From NCBI RefSeq assembly GCF_900089585.1, contig NZ_FLRH01000003.1, forward strand, positions 4,292,501-4,356,500: a stretch of DNA of 64,000 nt, given 5' to 3'. The stretch's first letter is position 1. Every line of letters begins with the position of its first letter. The translations under genes and the position numbers were made by a program. The DNA is from Micromonospora sediminicola (lineage in GTDB: Bacteria > Actinomycetota > Actinomycetes > Mycobacteriales > Micromonosporaceae). The notes under the pieces are model-generated. The model ran no database searches and was not told the origin of the DNA. It saw nothing but the letters and a program-made list of their open reading frames with translations. Positions 47,824 to 57,492 of this stretch are shown in pieces.

Positions 47824-48615
47824 ATGCAGATCAACCCGGGCGCGGCCGAGTTCCCGCACCGGCAGATCGCCGCGCAGCTCAAGGCGCAGGTGCGCCGCGG
47901 CGACTGGGCGCCGGGCGAGCGGCTGCCGTCCATCCCGGCCATCGCCGAGATGTTCGGCGTCGCCAAGCAGACCGTGCAGCGCGCCGTCGACCAGCTGCGG
48001 GTCGAGGGCGTCCTGATCACCAAACCCGGCTCGGGTACGTACGTCCGGGGCACCCGGCGCCGCCTCAACCGCCTGGCCCGGGGCCGGTACGGCGGCTTCC
48101 GCGGCTACCACACCGACCTGGCCGCGCGGTACCGCCAGCAACTGGTCTCGGTCGGCCGCTCCCCCGCCCCGGCGGAGGTGGCCGACGCGTTCGGCGTCGC
48201 CGACGGCACCGACCTGCTCTGCCGGCGGCACCTGGTCCGCACGGACGACTCCCCGGTCGAGGTCGGCGCGTCCTGGTTCCTGCCCGCCGACACCGCCGGC
48301 ACCTCGCTGGAGCGCGCCGAGGCGTTCGGCCGGCCGCTCTACCAGGAGGCCGAGGAGGCGACCGGCCGCCGGTACGTCACCGCGACGGACACGATCAGCG
48401 CCCGGCAGCCCAGCCGGGAGGAGGCGGAGATCCTGCAGATCCGCCCGGACACGCCGGTGCTGCACCTGCTGCACGTCGCCTTCGACGAGCGGCACAAGCC
48501 GATCGAGGTCGCCCAGGCCACCTGGCCCGGCCCGATGACCACGCTCACCGAGGAGTACAGGATTCCCGCTCCGGCGCCCGAGCGGGACCCGGATCCCGGC
48601 CTCGTCCTGGGCTGA
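47824..48615 (+). CDS. GntR-family regulator with UTRA domain (HutC type)
   Basis: 263 residues. N-terminal winged helix (HRQIAAQLKAQVRRGDWAPGERLPS; FGVAKQTVQRAVDQLRVEG) and a C-terminal UTRA ligand domain (LLCRRHLVRTDDSPVEVGASWF; LHLLHVAFDERHKPIEVAQ). The ligand is unknown. ATG 47824 follows GAGGAGG. Three CTAG half-sites lie just before it. It is convergent with mshC. Confidence 0.92.
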   Translation: MQINPGAAEFPHRQIAAQLKAQVRRGDWAPGERLPSIPAIAEMFGVAKQTVQRAVDQLRVEGVLITKPGSGTYVRGTRRRLNRLARGRYGGFRGYHTDLAARYRQQLVSVGRSPAPAEVADAFGVADGTDLLCRRHLVRTDDSPVEVGASWFLPADTAGTSLERAEAFGRPLYQEAEEATGRRYVTATDTISARQPSREEAEILQIRPDTPVLHLLHVAFDERHKPIEVAQATWPGPMTTLTEEYRIPAPAPERDPDPGLVLG

Positions 48616-48670
48616 TCCGCCACCGCGACACCCCGACGACAGCCGGGCCGGCGCGCGATCGGCAGGTGTT

Positions 48671-48720
48671 AAGCGGGGGCCCCTCCTCTACCGCAGGCGT
48701 TAAGAAGGGGCCCTTCCTTA
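48671..48720. repeat. GC-rich palindromic element at the mshC 3' end
   Basis: Two GGGGCCC-centred palindromes: AAGCGGGGGCCCCTCCT (48671-48687) and TAAGAAGGGGCCCTTCCTTA (48701-48720), joined by CTACCGCAGGCGT-like sequence. The last bases form the TAA stop of mshC. It shares the AAGGGGCCCTTC core with the element at 27741-27788. Confidence 0.8.
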
Positions 48721-49956
48721 CAGCCGGATGCCGAGCAGGGCGTCGACGGTGTCGGCGAACAGCGTCGGGGCGTCCTTGTCGTCGGCCACGCCGGCGAGGG
48801 TCTGGGCGGCCCAGGCGTCGGCCACCGCCAGGGCGCCCGGCGTGTCCAGGTCGTCGGCGAGGCGCTCGCGCACCCCGGCCAGCAGCGCCGCGCCCGACGG
48901 TCCGGCGGGCGCGGCGGCGGCCCGTCGCCACCGGCCCAGCCGCTCCTGCGCCTCGACGAGCAGCTCGTCGGTCCAGGAGCGGTCGCTGCGGTAGTGGCCG
49001 CTGATCAGCGCCAGACGCACCGCCATCGGGTCGACCCGGTCGGCCCGCAGCCGCGACACGAAGACCAGGTTGCCCTTGGACTTCGACATCTTCTCGCCGT
49101 CCAGGCCGATCATGCCGGCGTGCACGTAGTGGTCGGCGAACGGCGCCTCGCCGGTCAGCCGCTCGGCGTGCGCCGCGGAGCACTCGTGGTGCGGGAAGAG
49201 CAGGTCGTTGCCGCCGCCCTGCACGTCGATCCGGTCGCCGAGCAGGTTGAGTGCGATCACCGCGCACTCGATGTGCCAGCCGGGGCGGCCGGGGCCCAGG
49301 TCGCCGCCGGGCCAGGACGGCTCGCCCTCGCGGGCGCCGCGCCACAGCAGCGGGTCGAGCGGGTCCCGCTTGCCGGGGCGGTCGGGGTCGCCGCCGCGCT
49401 CCGGGAAGATCTCCAGCATCTGCTCGCGGGACAGGTTCGACTCGTAGCCGAACTCCGGGGCGGCGGAGATGTCGAAGTAGACGTCGCCGGTGCCGTCGTC
49501 GAGCCGGTACGCCGCGCCGTCCTTGAGCAGCACGAGCACCTTCTCGGCGATGTCCGGGATGGACTCGACCGCGCCCACGTAGTGCGCCGGCGGGATGATC
49601 CGCAACGCCTCCATGTCCTCGCGGAACAACGCGGTCTCCCGCATGGCCAGGACCTTCCAGTCCTCGCCGTCGCGCTCGGCCCGCTCCAGCAGCGGATCGT
49701 CGATGTCGGTGACGTTCTGCACGTAGCTCACGGTCAGGCCGGCGTCGCGCCACATCCGCTGCACCAGGTCGAACGTGATCATCGTCGCGGCGTGCCCGAG
49801 ATGGGTGGCGTCGTACGGGGTGATGCCGCAGACGTACATCGAGGCGGCGCTGTCGGGCCGGCTGACGTGGGGCCCCTGTCGCGCCGAGTCGTACAACCTC
49901 AGCGGTGCGCCCTCACCTGGCAGCCGTGGCACCTCGTGCCCTACCCAAGACTCCAT
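48718..49956 (-). CDS. mshC: Mycothiol cysteine ligase MshC
   Basis: 412 residues, the MshC length. CysRS-like Rossmann core with zinc Cys in [10 protein letters not shown], the HIGH equivalent [29 protein letters not shown] and the KMSKS loop in [10 protein letters not shown]. It attaches cysteine to GlcN-inositol in mycothiol synthesis. The short anticodon-free C-terminus separates it from cysS. ATG 49956 follows TAGGCT by six bases (leaderless). Mycothiol is specific to Actinobacteria. Confidence 0.95.
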   Translation of the reverse strand: MESWVGHEVPRLPGEGAPLRLYDSARQGPHVSRPDSAASMYVCGITPYDATHLGHAATMITFDLVQRMWRDAGLTVSYVQNVTDIDDPLLERAERDGEDWKVLAMRETALFREDMEALRIIPPAHYVGAVESIPDIAEKVLVLLKDGAAYRLDDGTGDVYFDISAAPEFGYESNLSREQMLEIFPERGGDPDRPGKRDPLDPLLWRGAREGEPSWPGGDLGPGRPGWHIECAVIALNLLGDRIDVQGGGNDLLFPHHECSAAHAERLTGEAPFADHYVHAGMIGLDGEKMSKSKGNLVFVSRLRADRVDPMAVRLALISGHYRSDRSWTDELLVEAQERLGRWRRAAAAPAGPSGAALLAGVRERLADDLDTPGALAVADAWAAQTLAGVADDKDAPTLFADTVDALLGIRL

Positions 49957-50022
49957 AACGCCAGCCTAACGACCGCGCGGACGCTCAGGAGCCGGCCCAC
50001 GGGTGATCAACGCGACAGCGGC

Positions 50023-50841
50023 TCACATCGGCGGCCAGGGCATCGCCGGCCACTCCTCCGGCGGCTGCGGGAAGCGGCCGGTGTCGCGCAACCGCCGCAC
50101 CCGGGCGGCCAGCGCCGTCACCTCGCCGATGGTGAGGTGCTCGGACAACTCCTCGCCCAACGCGCCGCCGAGCTGACCGGTGAGGCAGTCGAGCATCTCG
50201 ACCGCGTCCGGCGGCAGGTGGCGGCCGGCCCAGCCCCAGAGCACCGTGCGCAGCTTCTCCTCGGCGTGGAAGGTCACGCCGTGGTCGACGCCGTAGATCC
50301 GGTCGTCCGGCCCGACGAGCACGTGGCCGCCCTTGCGGTCGGCGTTGTTGATCACCGCGTCGAGGACGGCCAGCCGGGCCAGCCGGGGATCGTCGGCGTG
50401 CGCCAGCGCGTACGGCGTCCCGTCGTCGTCGCGGGCCGCGGCGATCGGGAACCAGCGCGGCGGCACCGACTCGGCCGGGACGAACCCGACCAGCGGCTCG
50501 GCGTCGGACGGCTCGTCGATCCAGAGCTGGCACGAGCCGGGCCCGAAGGGGCCGTCGCGCAGCACGGTCGGCGGCACCAGGTCCCATCCGGTGGCGTGGG
50601 AGACCAGGTAGGCGGCGACCTCCCGGCCGGCGAGCGTGCCGTCCGGGAAGTCCCAGAGCGGGCGCTCACCGCGTACCGGCTTGTAGACGCAGTGGGCGGT
50701 GAGCCCGCCGAGGGCGAGGACACCGCGCAGCGTGGCGTTGGAGGCGTCGACCAGCCGCCCCTCCAGGGTCAGCTCACCGTCGGCGAGCAACCGCAGCGCC
50801 TCGGCGCCGTCCTGGCGGGGCTGCAGTTCCGACGAGGTCAC
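50023..50841 (-). CDS. SCO1664-type protein (PI3/4-kinase-like fold)
   Basis: 272 residues. VYKPVRGERPLWDFPDGTLAG, VLDAVINNADRKGGHVLV (catalytic-loop-like NNxDRKxGH) and IYGVDHGVTF (DHG) are kinase-like motifs, similar to HipA and PI4-kinase folds, and match my recollection of the SCO1664 family beside mshC. Substrate unknown. The ATG overlaps the stop of the DUF3090 gene (ATGA), so the two are coupled. Confidence 0.88.
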   Translation of the reverse strand: MTSSELQPRQDGAEALRLLADGELTLEGRLVDASNATLRGVLALGGLTAHCVYKPVRGERPLWDFPDGTLAGREVAAYLVSHATGWDLVPPTVLRDGPFGPGSCQLWIDEPSDAEPLVGFVPAESVPPRWFPIAAARDDDGTPYALAHADDPRLARLAVLDAVINNADRKGGHVLVGPDDRIYGVDHGVTFHAEEKLRTVLWGWAGRHLPPDAVEMLDCLTGQLGGALGEELSEHLTIGEVTALAARVRRLRDTGRFPQPPEEWPAMPWPPM

Positions 50842-51419
50842 CGGTGATAGCCGTTGTGCCGGGGGCAGAGGTGACCGGCCGGGTCGAGCGGTTGCCCGCA
50901 GAGCGGGCAGGGGGGCCGGCCGGCGTTGACCACCCGCTTGGCCCGTTCGATGAACTCGCGGGTCGCCTCGGGCGTCAGCCGCACCCGGAGCCGGTCGAGG
51001 TCGTCGTCCGGCTCCTCCGGCTCGTCCTCGACGTCGTCGTCCGCGTCGCCCAACTCGACCTCGACCTCGGCCTCACCGACGGCGATCGCCTCGATCACCA
51101 CGGTGGCGGTGTCCACGTCGAAGGCCAACCCCAGCGTGCCGACCCGGAACTCCTCGTCGACCGGGGTGTCCAGCGGCTCGTTGTCGCCGCCCACCGGCGG
51201 GGCCGCCTCCGGCAGCTGCACGCCGAACCGGCGTTGCGCCTCGGAGAGCAGTTCCTCGAGCTTCTCGGCGAGCAGCGACACCTGGACCTTCTCCAGCGCG
51301 ACGCTGACCAGCCGGCCGCCGCCCCGCGCCTGGAGGAAGAACGTACGCTCCCCCGGCGGGCCGACCGTTCCGGCGACGAACCGCTCCGGCGGCTCGAAGG
51401 CGTGCACCTGGTGCGTCAT
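50838..51419 (-). CDS. DUF3090 family protein
   Basis: 193 residues from ATG 51419, seven bases after TAGGGT. Begins MTHQVHAFEPPERFVAGTVG; contains a very acidic stretch (DADDDVEDEPEEPDDD) and a C-terminal zinc-ribbon-like CPLCGQPLDPAGHLCPRHNGY. No known activity; regularly next to the SCO1664 and phosphatase genes in actinobacteria as far as I recall. Confidence 0.88.
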   Translation of the reverse strand: MTHQVHAFEPPERFVAGTVGPPGERTFFLQARGGGRLVSVALEKVQVSLLAEKLEELLSEAQRRFGVQLPEAAPPVGGDNEPLDTPVDEEFRVGTLGLAFDVDTATVVIEAIAVGEAEVEVELGDADDDVEDEPEEPDDDLDRLRVRLTPEATREFIERAKRVVNAGRPPCPLCGQPLDPAGHLCPRHNGYHR

Positions 51420-51522
51420 ACCCACGACCCTATCCGGCGCGCGGAAGCACCGCGCAGCCCACCGACGCCGAATCCGCCCAGAGCGCAACGCCCCGGTCGC
51501 GCCCGGTCCCGCCGCCTCCGCC

Positions 51523-52224
51523 TCACCCGGCCGCCCCGGCGCCGCCACCGACCGCCGCGTCCGAGGTGGTGGGCCGGGCCGTCCGCCGACGCCGCCGGCG
51601 CGGCGGGACCAGCGACGACAGGTCGCCGCCAGTGTCGTTGAGCCGGACCAGGAACGGCCGCAGCGGCGTGTAACGGATCGCCGTCACCGACGCCGGGTCG
51701 GCCACGATCCGCTGAAAGAGATCCAGGTGTACGCCGAGCGCGTCCGCCACGATCGCCTTGATCACATCGCCGTGGCTGCACGCCAGCCAGACCGCCTCGG
51801 GCCCGTGCTCGGCGGTGACCCGCGCGTCCCACGCCCGCACCGCGGCGACCGCGCGCGCGGACATCGCCGCCATCGACTCGCCCTCGGGGAAGGCCGCGGC
51901 GCTCGGGTGCTGCTGGACCACCGGCCAGAGCGGCTCCTTCGCCAGCTTCTTCAGCGACTGCCCCTCCCAGGCGCCGTAGCCGCACTCGATCAACCCGTCC
52001 TCGACCACCGGCTCGACGCCGGGCAGCGCCAGGTCGAGGGTCTGTCGGCACCGGATCAGCGGACTGCTCACAACCGCCGCGAGCGGCAGCCCGGCGAGCC
52101 GTCCGCCGACCGCCGTGGCCTGGGCCCGCCCGGTGTCGTCCAGCTCGACCGGTTGCCGGCCGGCCAGGCCGCCGTCGGCGTTCGCGGTGGTCCGGCCGTG
52201 TCGCAGAAGCAGAAGGGTCGCCAC
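51523..52224 (-). CDS. Histidine phosphatase family protein (MSMEG_4193-like)
   Basis: 233 residues from GTG 52224, seven bases after TAGGGT. RHGRTTAN holds the catalytic His, SSPLIRCRQT the Arg, CGYGAWEGQSL the Glu region, and SHGDVIKAI the second His. A phosphatase of the phosphoglycerate-mutase fold, with an Arg-rich C-terminal tail. Heads the DUF3090/SCO1664 group but has its own promoter. Substrate unknown. Confidence 0.9.
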   Translation of the reverse strand: MATLLLLRHGRTTANADGGLAGRQPVELDDTGRAQATAVGGRLAGLPLAAVVSSPLIRCRQTLDLALPGVEPVVEDGLIECGYGAWEGQSLKKLAKEPLWPVVQQHPSAAAFPEGESMAAMSARAVAAVRAWDARVTAEHGPEAVWLACSHGDVIKAIVADALGVHLDLFQRIVADPASVTAIRYTPLRPFLVRLNDTGGDLSSLVPPRRRRRRTARPTTSDAAVGGGAGAAG

Positions 52225-52758
52225 GCTGACCACCCTAGGCGGTGCCACCCCGGCCACCCGTCCCCCACCACCGCGGCGACGGGCACCGAGCGCCGGGCGA
52301 CCGGCATGTCGCGCAGGGCTGGCGGGAACGCACCCCACCGCACTCCCGTACTCCGCAGACCATCCAGCACACCGTAAATGGGACATCCGTCCCGGATCGC
52401 AGGAACCGGGAAGATCTTGGAAGCGGAAGGCCCCCGGAGGGGCCGTTTCCTACCAAGATCTCGAAGGCGGCACCGGAGGCCTGGGCGGCGTGTCTGGTTC
52501 GGGCGTGGTCGGGGACACCGGCCGGGCGGAATGGGTCCACGGGCCGAGGCGTTGTACCGGGTGCACGGCTGAGCAGCGGAAACGCCACCACCCCGCGGAA
52601 TGACGGCGGGTCGCCGGTCGTTGCACAGGGTTCCGCCGCCACCACGAGGCCCCCGGCCCGGTGAGCCGGTCGGATCCTTCCCCCGAAGACTTCTCCGAGC
52701 GCCTGACGGCTGCTCGCGTGCCCACCCCCGGGCGCGTCGACCCCCGAACGGAGCCCCC
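52225..52758. other. 534-base divergent intergenic region
   Basis: No gene. It holds a long palindrome (52412-52461), a short GGGAC/GTCCC hairpin near 52380, and a GC-rich leader of about 200 bases before the secreted protein gene. I compared the leader with the c-di-AMP riboswitch common before actinobacterial wall enzymes and did not find its GGGTGAAT block. Confidence 0.5.
52412..52461. repeat. Long interrupted palindrome
   Basis: Outer arms AGATCTTGG (52412-52420) and CCAAGATCT (52453-52461) are perfect; inside, GGCCCC and GGGGCC pair around CGGA with mismatches between. It could be a terminator-like or dispersed element; it is outside any gene. Confidence 0.7.
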
Positions 52759-53340
52759 ATGAACACCATGCTGCGCAAGAGCATCCTCGGTATCGCCGGT
52801 CTGACCGTCGCCGGTGGCCTCGCCGCCGGCCCGCTCAACCACTCCGACGGCACCCCCGCGCCGCGGGAGAGCGCCGTGGCCGTGCAGAGCCGCCTCGACA
52901 CCGCCGCGCTGATCCCGCACGGCGTGCAGGGCGCCCAGTCGCGCATCGACCTCACCGACGAGCAGACCGCCAACGCCAAGGCGATCATCGCCGCCACGAA
53001 GAAGGCCGGCATGGACGAGCGCGCCGCGGTCGTGTCGATCGCCACCGCCCTGCAGGAGTCGAAGCTGGAGAACCTCGGGCACCTCGGCGACCGCAACGAC
53101 CACGACTCCCAGGGCCTGTTCCAGCAGCGCCCCTCCTCCGGCTGGGGCACGGTCGAGCAGATCACCGACCCCGAGTACTCGACCACCGCGTTCCTCAAGG
53201 CCCTGAAGCAGGTCGACGGCTGGCAGGACATGCCGCTGACCGTCGCCGCGCAGACCGTCCAGGTCTCGGCCTACCCCGACCACTACGCCCAGTGGGAGCA
53301 GCAGGCCGCCGACATCGTCGCCGCCCACTGGAACAGCTGA
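52759..53340 (+). CDS. Secreted lysozyme-like (lytic transglycosylase-type) protein
   Basis: 193 residues. N-terminal signal (MLRKSILGIAGLTVAGGLAAG). The body has IIAATKKAGMDERAAVVSIA, TALQESKLENL (a Glu where SLT enzymes have the catalytic acid), DHDSQGLFQQRP and TAFLKALKQVDGW, the layout of small actinobacterial transglycosylase-like proteins. It probably trims peptidoglycan; activity is inferred. GAACGGAG precedes the ATG; the leader is long. Confidence 0.78.
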   Translation: MNTMLRKSILGIAGLTVAGGLAAGPLNHSDGTPAPRESAVAVQSRLDTAALIPHGVQGAQSRIDLTDEQTANAKAIIAATKKAGMDERAAVVSIATALQESKLENLGHLGDRNDHDSQGLFQQRPSSGWGTVEQITDPEYSTTAFLKALKQVDGWQDMPLTVAAQTVQVSAYPDHYAQWEQQAADIVAAHWNS

Positions 53341-53349
53341 GAGACCGAC

Positions 53350-53389
53350 ACGAAGGCCGGCTCCCCCGAGAGGGGGTGCCGGCCTTCGT
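53350..53389. terminator. Bidirectional terminator between convergent genes
   Basis: A 12-bp perfect outer stem (ACGAAGGCCGGC with complement) with inner CCCCC/GGGGG pairing. It separates the transglycosylase-like gene from uppP. Confidence 0.85.
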
Positions 53390-53404
53390 CGGGTCCGGGC
53401 GCGG

Positions 53405-54241
53405 TCAGGTGGCGCTGATCGTGCCGGTGAGCAGCAGGCAGAGTACGAGAGTGCCGAGCGCCACCCGGTAGAGCACGAAGACGTACAGCGTGTGGTGGGC
53501 GACGTAGCGCAGCAGCCAGGCGATGGCCGCGTACCCGATCGCGAACGCGATGAGCGTCGCGACCACCATCTGCGCCACGCTCGGCGCGGCGGTGCCCGGC
53601 GCGGAGGGTTCGAACACGTCCGGCAGGCTGAACACGCCGGAGATGACCACGGCGGGGATGGCCAGCAGGAACGAGTACCGGGCCGCGGTCTCCCGGGTGA
53701 GGTTGAGGAACAGGCCGACGGTCAGGGTGCCGCCGGAACGGGACACACCCGGGATGAGGGCCATCGCCTGGCCCAACCCCATCGCCACACCGTCACGCAT
53801 CCGGAAGTTCTCCAGCGTGCGGGTCTGCCGTCCCCAGTACTCGGCGAAGGCGAGCACCAGAGCGAAGAAGATCAACGTGAAGGAGATCAGGTAGAGGTTC
53901 CGGCCGGCGGTGCGGATCTGGTCCTTGAAGAGCAGCCCCAGAATGCCGATCGGGATGGTGCCGACGATGACGTACCAGCCCATCCGGTAGTCGAGGCTGG
54001 AGCGCACCGAGCGGTCGACCAGGCCGAGGCACCAGGTGCGGACGATCCGCCAGATGTCCTTGAAGAAGTAGATGAGCACGGCGGCCTCGGTGCCGAGCTG
54101 GGTCACCGCGGTGAACGACGCGCCCGCGTCCCGGCCGAAGAAGATCGCCGAGGTGATCCGCAGGTGCCCCGACGACGACACCGGCAGGAACTCGGTGAGC
54201 CCCTGGACGATGCCCAGGACGATGGCCTCGACCCAGGTCAC
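53405..54241 (-). CDS. uppP: Undecaprenyl-diphosphatase UppP (BacA)
   Basis: 278 residues, membrane protein. [11 protein letters not shown] and PGVSRSGGT are the two active-site motifs. It recycles undecaprenyl pyrophosphate for cell-wall synthesis and can confer bacitracin tolerance. Its ATG overlaps the stop of the LLM oxidoreductase gene (ATGA), so the two are cotranscribed. Confidence 0.95.
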   Translation of the reverse strand: MTWVEAIVLGIVQGLTEFLPVSSSGHLRITSAIFFGRDAGASFTAVTQLGTEAAVLIYFFKDIWRIVRTWCLGLVDRSVRSSLDYRMGWYVIVGTIPIGILGLLFKDQIRTAGRNLYLISFTLIFFALVLAFAEYWGRQTRTLENFRMRDGVAMGLGQAMALIPGVSRSGGTLTVGLFLNLTRETAARYSFLLAIPAVVISGVFSLPDVFEPSAPGTAAPSVAQMVVATLIAFAIGYAAIAWLLRYVAHHTLYVFVLYRVALGTLVLCLLLTGTISAT

Positions 54242-55290
54242 TCGCCGACCCCGGACAGGTCGAGGGCCTCGGCGACGGTGCGCAGCGTCTGCACGCCGCT
54301 GTCCCGGTCGGCCACGAACAGCGTCACCGACAGGGTGGTGACGCCGGCGGCGGCGTACTCCCGCATCCGCTCGGCGATGCGCTCCTTCGGACCGAGCAGC
54401 GAGGTGCGGTCGATGAACTCCATCGGCACGGCGGCGGCGGCGTCGCGCTGCCGCTTGGCCAGGTAGAGGTCCTGCACCTCGCGGGCCGCGTCGCCGTAGC
54501 CCATCCGGGTGGCGAGCTGGTTGTAGAAGTTCTGCTGCCGGCTGCCCATGCCGCCCACGTAGAGCGCGGCGTACCAGCGGACCAGCTCGGCGCAGGTGGC
54601 GATGTCGTCACCGACCACCACCGGCACGGATGGGACCACGTCGAAGCCGGCCAGCTCCTTGCCGGCCTTGGCCCGACCGGCCCGGACGGAGGCGAGCTGC
54701 TCCTCGGCGAACTCGGGGGCGTAGAAGACGGCCAGCCAGCCGTCGGCGATCTCGCCGGCCAGTTCCAGGTTCTTCGGGCCGACCGCGGCCAGGTAGATCG
54801 GGATGTGCTCGCGCGGCGGGTGGAAGCCCAGCCGCAGCGCCTTGCCCGGCCCGTCGGGCAGCGGCAGCGTGTAGTGCTCGCCGTCGTACGCGACCTCCTT
54901 GCGGGCCACCGCGAGCTTGACGATGTCGACGTACTCCCGGGTGCGGGCCAGCGGCTTGGCGAACCGGACGCCGTGCCAGCCCTCGGAGACCTGCGGGCCG
55001 GAGACACCCAGGCCGAGGCGGAACCGGCCGCCGGAGAGGGCGTCGATGGTCGCGGCGGTCATCGCGGTCATCGCCGGCGTACGGGCCGGGATCTGCATGA
55101 CCGCGGCACCGACGTCGATCCGTTCGGTCTGCCCCGCCATCCAGGCCAGCATGCTCGGCGAGTCGGAGCCGTAGGCCTCCGCGGCCCACACCACCGAGTA
55201 GCCGAGACGGTCCGCCTCCTGGGCGAGCGCCAGGTGGTCGGCCGGCGTGCTCCACGCCGTCTGGTATCCGAGGCTGAGCCCGAGTCGCAC
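54238..55290 (-). CDS. LLM-class F420-dependent oxidoreductase
   Basis: 350 residues from GTG 55290 with GGGAGG upstream. Begins [12 protein letters not shown]; contains [33 protein letters not shown] and [19 protein letters not shown], typical of F420-using flavin-like TIM barrels. The substrate is unknown. Coupled to uppP, which is a common order in actinobacteria. Confidence 0.9.
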   Translation of the reverse strand: MRLGLSLGYQTAWSTPADHLALAQEADRLGYSVVWAAEAYGSDSPSMLAWMAGQTERIDVGAAVMQIPARTPAMTAMTAATIDALSGGRFRLGLGVSGPQVSEGWHGVRFAKPLARTREYVDIVKLAVARKEVAYDGEHYTLPLPDGPGKALRLGFHPPREHIPIYLAAVGPKNLELAGEIADGWLAVFYAPEFAEEQLASVRAGRAKAGKELAGFDVVPSVPVVVGDDIATCAELVRWYAALYVGGMGSRQQNFYNQLATRMGYGDAAREVQDLYLAKRQRDAAAAVPMEFIDRTSLLGPKERIAERMREYAAAGVTTLSVTLFVADRDSGVQTLRTVAEALDLSGVGE

Positions 55291-55454
55291 TGGTCCTCCC
55301 ACCGTCCGCACCACAGGTCGCATCAGGTTACGCAATGAGGGTGGCACCCCCGACCACCGGCTCGCCCCGAACACGTCACACCGGTCTGCGGTCGCGCGGG
55401 AAGTTGACTGCGGCGAGGATATCCGTGACGCCGGGTTCGAAATAAGGTTCACGC

Positions 55455-56426
55455 ATGCAACAGCGACCGCTCGGCCGAAGCGGGCTGGCGGTTTCGCGGC
55501 TCGCGCTCGGCACCATGACCTGGGGACGGGACACCGACGCCGACGACGCGGCCGCCCAGCTGAAGAGCTACCTCGACGCGGGCGGCAACCTCGTCGACAC
55601 CGCCGACGTGTACGCCGACGGCGACGCCGAGTCGGTGATCGGTTCCCTGCTGGGCAGCCTGGTGGACCGCGACGAGCTGCTGATCGCCACCAAGGCCGGG
55701 CTGCGCCCGGGCAGCGGCCGCCGCCGCGACGGGTCGCGCGGGCACCTGCTGCGGACGCTGGACGCCTCGCTGCGTCGCCTCGGCACCGACCACGTCGACC
55801 TGTGGCAGGTCCACGGGTACGACCCGGACACGCCGCTGGAGGAGACGCTCACCGCGTTGGACCACGCCGTGTCCAGCGGGAAGGCCCGGTACGTCGGCGT
55901 GTCGAACTTCTCCGGCTGGCAGACCGCCCGGGCCGCCGCCTGGCAGGCCGCCTGGCCGGGACGCGCCCCGGTGGTCGCCGCCCAGGTGGAGTACTCGCTG
56001 CTGGAGCGCGGCGTCGAGCGTGAGGTGCTCCCGGCCTGCGCCGGGATGGGGCTGGGTGTGCTGCCCTGGTCGCCGCTGGGCCGGGGGGTGCTCACCGGCA
56101 AGTACCGCAACGGCCGCCCGGCGGACTCCCGCGCGGTGTCGCCGCACTTCGAGCGCTTCGTGGCCACCTACCTGGAGCCGCGCTGCTCCAGCATCGTGGA
56201 GGCGGTGGCGATCGCGGCCGGCGGCCTCGGCGTGTCGCCGCTGGAGGTGGCGCTGGCCTGGGTCCGGGACCGGCCGGGTGTGACCGCGCCGATCCTCGGC
56301 GCCCGCACGGTCGGGCAGCTGCTCGGCGCGCTCCAGGTGGAGCGGGTGACGCTGCCGGACGAGATCGTCACCGCGCTGGACGACGTCTCCGCCGTGCCGG
56401 TGGGCTACCCCGAGCGCGACGGCTGA
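55455..56426 (+). CDS. Aldo/keto reductase
   Basis: 323 residues. The catalytic tetrad is visible: Asp and Tyr in DTADVYADG, Lys in LLIATKAG, His in LWQVHGYD. The NADPH end reads GVTAPILGARTVGQL. TIM barrel of the AKR superfamily; the substrate is unknown. ATG 55455 follows TAAGGT by six bases (leaderless), divergent from the LLM gene. Confidence 0.93.
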   Translation: MQQRPLGRSGLAVSRLALGTMTWGRDTDADDAAAQLKSYLDAGGNLVDTADVYADGDAESVIGSLLGSLVDRDELLIATKAGLRPGSGRRRDGSRGHLLRTLDASLRRLGTDHVDLWQVHGYDPDTPLEETLTALDHAVSSGKARYVGVSNFSGWQTARAAAWQAAWPGRAPVVAAQVEYSLLERGVEREVLPACAGMGLGVLPWSPLGRGVLTGKYRNGRPADSRAVSPHFERFVATYLEPRCSSIVEAVAIAAGGLGVSPLEVALAWVRDRPGVTAPILGARTVGQLLGALQVERVTLPDEIVTALDDVSAVPVGYPERDG

Positions 56427-56530
56427 CCGGCGACCCCGCCGACGCGGCGTGCGGCGGGGGCGCACGCCGGTGCGGCCCGGGTCACCGTCAGGGGGTGGCG
56501 GAGGGCCCGCGAGCTGGGCAGCATAGGGGC

Positions 56531-56722
56531 ATGGACTACGAATACGCGCCGCTGCGGTTGCCGTCGAACGTCGATCGGCTGACCGCCGCGGCGCAGCTGG
56601 CGATCCAGGCGGAGTTCTCCGGCTGGGAGTTGGCCCGGGTGCAGCTCTACCGGGACGGCACGCGGCAGGTGCTGCTGCGGCGCCGCCGGGTGAACCAGCC
56701 GCAGCCGGGCCTGTCGTACTGA
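56531..56722 (+). CDS. DUF5703 family small protein
   Basis: 63 residues: MDYEYAPLRLPSNVDRLTAAA then IQAEFSGWELARVQLYRDGTRQV and a basic end. This fits my memory of actinobacterial DUF5703. No known role. AGGGG precedes the ATG. Confidence 0.75.
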   Translation: MDYEYAPLRLPSNVDRLTAAAQLAIQAEFSGWELARVQLYRDGTRQVLLRRRRVNQPQPGLSY

Positions 56723-56732
56723 CGTCGGCGTC

Positions 56733-56768
56733 GTCCCGGGGCCGCGCCGCGCGGTGCGGCCCCGGGAC
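56733..56768. terminator. Bidirectional terminator between convergent genes
   Basis: A perfect 13-bp stem (GTCCCGGGGCCGC with complement) and a 10-base loop between the DUF5703 gene and the acidic protein gene. Confidence 0.85.
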
Positions 56769-56777
56769 AACCACGGC

Positions 56778-57431
56778 CTAGTGGGCGTGGTCGTGCTCCT
56801 CGTCGAGTTCCAGGAACGGGTGCTCGTCGAGCCGGCCGACCAGCCGGTCGTCGGCGGCTGGCTGGAACGGGCCGACCGGGTCGTCGTCGTCGAACGACTC
56901 CAGGTCGACCGGGGTGCCGACCTCGCTGACCATGACCACGCCGTCGAGCGGCTCCAGCTCCGGCACGTCGAGCGCGGACAGCGAGCCGTCACCGCTCTGC
57001 AGCAGCTCCAGCACCGCCTCGCCGACGCCCTCGACCGGCGCCGGCTCGTCCTCCTCCGGGGTGCCCTCCCGGCGGGCCGCCTCGGCCGCCCGCAGCAGCG
57101 CGGCGACACTGGGCACCCGGTAGTCGCGGCGCTGCCGCACCGAGATCACCCGCGGGTGCGGGTCGGTGGGCTCGCCGCCCTCGACGGCGCCGAAGCGCTC
57201 GTCCGCCTCGTCCGGGTCGATCGACTCCACGTCCCAGGGCGTCACCTCGCCGAACGCGTCGAGCAGCTGCTCGTCGTAGGCGAACGAGGCGTTGTTCAAC
57301 GCCACGTACGCCTGCCAGACGGCGTCGTCGTCGATCCGGCCCTGGGCGGCCCGGACGGCGGCCAGGTGGGCGCGGGCGGCGTCGATCACGCGCTCGAGGG
57401 CGGCGTCCAGCTCACCGTGCTGGTCGGTCAT
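56778..57431 (-). CDS. Acidic conserved protein of unknown function
   Basis: 217 residues, rich in Asp and Glu, ending EEHDHAH, which could bind metal. Middle: HPRVISVRQRRDYRVPSVAAL; helical N-terminus. I do not recognise a domain. It lies between DUF5703 and the M20 peptidase, 61 bases after the latter. Confidence 0.7.
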   Translation of the reverse strand: MTDQHGELDAALERVIDAARAHLAAVRAAQGRIDDDAVWQAYVALNNASFAYDEQLLDAFGEVTPWDVESIDPDEADERFGAVEGGEPTDPHPRVISVRQRRDYRVPSVAALLRAAEAARREGTPEEDEPAPVEGVGEAVLELLQSGDGSLSALDVPELEPLDGVVMVSEVGTPVDLESFDDDDPVGPFQPAADDRLVGRLDEHPFLELDEEHDHAH

Positions 57432-57492
57432 GTGAGGCAGTCCCTTCGCGATGGGGGGAGGTTCCGCGCCGGCGGCGCCGCGGTGGGCGCGG

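Noticed and set aside
52600-52758. c-di-AMP (ydaO-type) riboswitch before the secreted lysozyme-like gene
   Set aside because: The leader is long and structured, but the conserved GGGTGAAT and GGGGAACC blocks are absent.
55425-55450. GGGTTCGAAAT looked like a tRNA T-arm
   Set aside because: No complementary stem, acceptor or anticodon arm surrounds it; it is part of the aldo/keto reductase promoter region.
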